A DNA stretch of 24,154 nt from Fimimonas sp963619835 (GTDB lineage: Bacteria > Bacillota > Clostridia > Christensenellales > CAG-314): positions 1 through 24,154 of the forward strand of contig CAVEYD010000017.1 in assembly GCA_963619835.1 (NCBI GenBank). Direction: 5' to 3'. The notes under the pieces are model-generated. The model saw only the letters and a list, made by a program, of their open reading frames with translations. It was not told where the DNA came from and searched no databases. A program made the position numbers and the translations under genes. This document shows, one piece after another, positions 22,319 through 24,154 of this stretch. Within the stretch, counting starts at the first letter, position 1. Each line of letters begins with the position of its first letter.

Positions 22319-23491
22319 TTATTTACCCTCCTTCATATCATTGTATAGCGGAGACATTTCACGAAGTTTAGAAATCGTCTCTTTCAATTTATCAACAGCG
22401 TAATCTGCTTCTTCCATCGTATTGTCTTTACCAAAGCTAAATCTAATTGATCCGTGAGATATCTCAATAGGTACTCCCATAGCCAAAAGTACGTGCGACG
22501 GATCCAAGCTTCCGCTACTACAAGCTGAACCGCTCGAAACAGCAATTCCGTTAAAGTCCATAAGCATCAAAATGCCTTCGCCTTCGACGTACTCAAAACT
22601 AAAGTTAGCAACACTTGGAACTCTATGTTCCATATCACCGTTAAAACGTATGTACGGAATTTCTTTTACAACACGCTCCACAAAGTGATCTCTTATTTTA
22701 GCAATGTGTTCATTGTACTCATCCATATGCGCACAATTTAATTCCAAAGCTTTTGCCATTCCAACAACAGCTGGAGTGTTTGTTGTTCCACCTCTTTGCG
22801 AACGTTCTTGACCTCCACCGGAAACAAGCTTGTCAAGTTTAATACCATTTCTTATGTAAAGTGCACCAACACCTTTAGGACCGTAAAACTTATGTCCGGA
22901 CATAGAAAGCAAATCAACACCTAAATCGGTAACGTCAATGTGAATATACGGCATAGCTTGAACGCAATCGCTGTGGAAAAGTGCTCCGTGTTTATGTGCA
23001 ATTTTAGCAAGTTCCCTAATCGGTTGAATAGTTCCGACTTCGTTGTTTACGTACATTACAGAAACTATCGTGGTTTCGTCATCGATAACTTTTTCAAGCT
23101 CCGCGGGATCAACAATTCCGTGACTATTTACATGCAATTTAGTAACCCTAAATCCGTTTTTCTCAAGCCACTCGGCAGAAGTTAAAATTGCATGATGCTC
23201 AATAGCAGAAATTATTACATGATTGCCTTTTTCACGTCTGGAAAGTGCCGCACCTTTAAGCGCCCAGTTGTCGGCTTCCGTTCCGCTTGCCGTAAAGTAC
23301 AATTCGTTTGGATGCGCACCAATAAGCGAAGCAATTTTTGCTCTCGAATCGGCAACGGCTTTAGCAGTTTCTCTACCAAAGAAATGTTGACTATCGGCAT
23401 TTCCAAATTCTTCCGTAAAATACGGTAACATTTCTTTTACAACTTGCGGATCACATGGTGTTGTAGAAGCGTGATCGATATAAACTTTCAT
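22319..23491 (-). CDS. iscS: Cysteine desulfurase IscS
   Basis: IscS is a PLP enzyme that takes sulfur from cysteine for Fe-S clusters and tRNA thiolation. The 390-residue protein starts VYIDHASTTPCDPQV (family YLDxxATTP). It has FTASGTEADNWAL, the H99-containing AIEHHAI, the PLP lysine K201 in SMSGHKFYGPKG, and the mobile-loop cysteine C324 in SSGSACSSGSLDPSHV. RGGTTN near 233 is also typical. AGGAG lies eight bases before the ATG. A 155-base spacer with repeated motifs separates it from iscR. Confidence 0.97.
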   Translation of the reverse strand: MKVYIDHASTTPCDPQVVKEMLPYFTEEFGNADSQHFFGRETAKAVADSRAKIASLIGAHPNELYFTASGTEADNWALKGAALSRREKGNHVIISAIEHHAILTSAEWLEKNGFRVTKLHVNSHGIVDPAELEKVIDDETTIVSVMYVNNEVGTIQPIRELAKIAHKHGALFHSDCVQAMPYIHIDVTDLGVDLLSMSGHKFYGPKGVGALYIRNGIKLDKLVSGGGQERSQRGGTTNTPAVVGMAKALELNCAHMDEYNEHIAKIRDHFVERVVKEIPYIRFNGDMEHRVPSVANFSFEYVEGEGILMLMDFNGIAVSSGSACSSGSLDPSHVLLAMGVPIEISHGSIRFSFGKDNTMEEADYAVDKLKETISKLREMSPLYNDMKEGK

Positions 23492-23531
23492 TTACAATCT
23501 CCTATCTACTTTCAATACTAATTTATTTACT

Positions 23532-23604
23532 AAGTCTAACAAATAGTAATTTTATCTACTAAATCAAACAAATTTTCATTTAATTTTGCAACAAATCAAA
23601 CAAA
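23532..23604 (-). repeat. Three imperfect direct repeats in the iscR-iscS spacer, candidate operators
   Basis: On the minus strand TTTGTTTGATTT occurs twice (23593-23604 and 23561-23572) and TTTGTTAGACTT once (23532-23543), with start-to-start distances of 32 and 29 bases, close to three helical turns. Two copies continue with similar sequence (AGTAGATAAAAT and AGTAAATAAATT). A related ATTTGACTTAG covers the -35 of the iscR promoter. This suggests binding sites for the adjacent Rrf2 regulator, but no binding has been shown from sequence. Confidence 0.4.
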
Positions 23605-23646
23605 AACTTTTTTACTAAATACCGACTTTTTCAACTCAAAACAAAA

Positions 23647-24051
23647 CTAAAAATCTTCTTCACAAAGTTTTGTCAAAGTTATTGTGTCAAGATATTCGTT
23701 AATGTTGTTGTAAAGTTTTTTCCAAAGCGAATGCGAAACACACTTGCAACTGTTTCCGCACTGATTATGCAAACAGTCAACAATTTCCAAATTGTCTTCA
23801 ACGGCACGCAAAACCATGCCTACAGTAATTTTGTCCGGGCTGTCCGACAAAATATATCCGCCGTTTGCACCACGTGTAGAAGACACAATGTTTGCCTTTT
23901 TCATAAGTGCGACAATTTGTTCAAGATACTTTTCGGTAACCCCGGTGCGTTCTGCAAGTACATTTACAGGCACAATATTGTTATTTTCGTAATTTTTGGC
24001 AAGCTCGACAGCCACATACAAGCTGTATCTTGCCTTGGAGGACATTTTCAA
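23647..24051 (-). CDS. iscR: Rrf2-family transcriptional regulator, IscR-like
   Basis: IscR-type regulators are winged-helix proteins that sense Fe-S status and control isc genes. The 134-residue protein starts MKMSSKARYSLYVAVELAK, the typical Rrf2 opening (MKxSTKGRYA). It has EKYLEQIVALMKKANIV for the recognition helix region and STRGANGGYILSD for the wing. The cluster region DCLHNQCGNSCKCVSH carries C93, C98, C102, C104 and H107, consistent with a cluster-binding Rrf2 protein. I chose the TTG at 24051, because it gives the conserved MKMSSK start and puts the TAGGA SD eight bases upstream; the ATG at 24045 is the alternative. It leads iscR-iscS-iscU. Confidence 0.9.
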   Translation of the reverse strand: MKMSSKARYSLYVAVELAKNYENNNIVPVNVLAERTGVTEKYLEQIVALMKKANIVSSTRGANGGYILSDSPDKITVGMVLRAVEDNLEIVDCLHNQCGNSCKCVSHSLWKKLYNNINEYLDTITLTKLCEEDF

Positions 24052-24059
24052 TTTTAATT

Positions 24060-24078
24060 TCCTACCTTTTTGATAGGA
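24060..24078 (-). promoter_or_regulatory. Inverted repeat between the iscR promoter and start, overlapping the SD
   Basis: On the minus strand TCCTATC and GGTAGGA are seven-base arms with one mismatch (G-T pairing in RNA) around five A. The right arm contains the presumed SD. It could be a DNA operator for autoregulation or an RNA hairpin that hides the SD. Confidence 0.4.
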
Positions 24079-24080
24079 TT

Positions 24081-24109
24081 ATTATATATCTACTTCATTT
24101 CTAAGTCAA
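24081..24109 (-). promoter_or_regulatory. Promoter of iscR-iscS-iscU
   Basis: TTGACT, exactly 17 bases and TATAAT, the closest match to the sigma-A consensus in the window. The start point would be near 24074, at the inverted repeat. Nothing else is visible in the last 45 bases. Confidence 0.85.
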
Positions 24110-24154
24110 ATGATTACAACATCATACATTAAAATTTTTTATTTTTTTAATACT

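Overview
The window is a conserved housekeeping segment of an AT-rich, low-GC Gram-positive-type bacterium. It most likely comes from an uncultured gut member of the Clostridia. This rests on gene order (the rpsB-tsf-pyrH-frr-uppS-cdsA-dxr-rseP-ispG block running into rimP-nusA-ylxR-ylxQ-infB-rbfA-nrnA-truB), strong AGGAGG-type ribosome binding sites, TTGACA/TATAAT-type promoters, an iscR-iscS-iscU cluster, and a secreted lipoprotein with Thr-Pro linkers. TGA is used as a normal stop (for example in infB and nrnA), so the code is standard. I see no tRNA, rRNA, CRISPR array, insertion sequence or prophage. A run of ten N at 10092-10101 marks an assembly gap inside ispG.

Reading the minus strand from right to left, the layout is as follows. 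(1) 24154-21900: iscR, iscS and iscU for Fe-S cluster assembly, with a very good promoter and repeated operator-like motifs. (2) 21800-20836: ruvX (possibly leaderless) and a DUF1292 protein with Cys/His-rich tails. (3) 20751-17904: the only plus-strand gene, a 948-residue lipoprotein that joins two OB-fold-like repeats to an M3-type zinc peptidase. It converges on DUF1292 at a shared terminator. (4) 17900-9085: rpsB, tsf, pyrH, frr, a 66-residue unknown gene, uppS, cdsA, dxr, rseP and ispG. These cover translation, UMP phosphorylation, the MEP isoprenoid pathway, undecaprenyl carrier synthesis, phospholipid precursors and membrane proteolysis. (5) 9046-7403: in the place where Clostridia often carry polC, a 547-residue protein keeps the PolC N-terminal and OB regions and a DEDDh exonuclease fold. 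It has lost all four acidic catalytic residues and has neither a PHP nor a polymerase domain. (6) 7400-7040: a 364-base gene-free leader with a strong promoter. (7) 7038-151: rimP, nusA, ylxR, ylxQ, infB, rbfA, nrnA and truB, tightly packed with several overlaps, for translation initiation, ribosome maturation and transcription elongation.

The best candidate for something undescribed is the PolC-derived pseudo-exonuclease. It has an open, uninterrupted frame of 547 codons in the polC slot, which suggests retention for a non-catalytic role. Other points worth a look are the OB-OB-M3 lipoprotein, the Cys-rich DUF1292 protein, the translationally coupled 66-residue protein between frr and uppS, the structured rpsB leader, and the repeated motif that links the iscR promoter to the iscR-iscS spacer.
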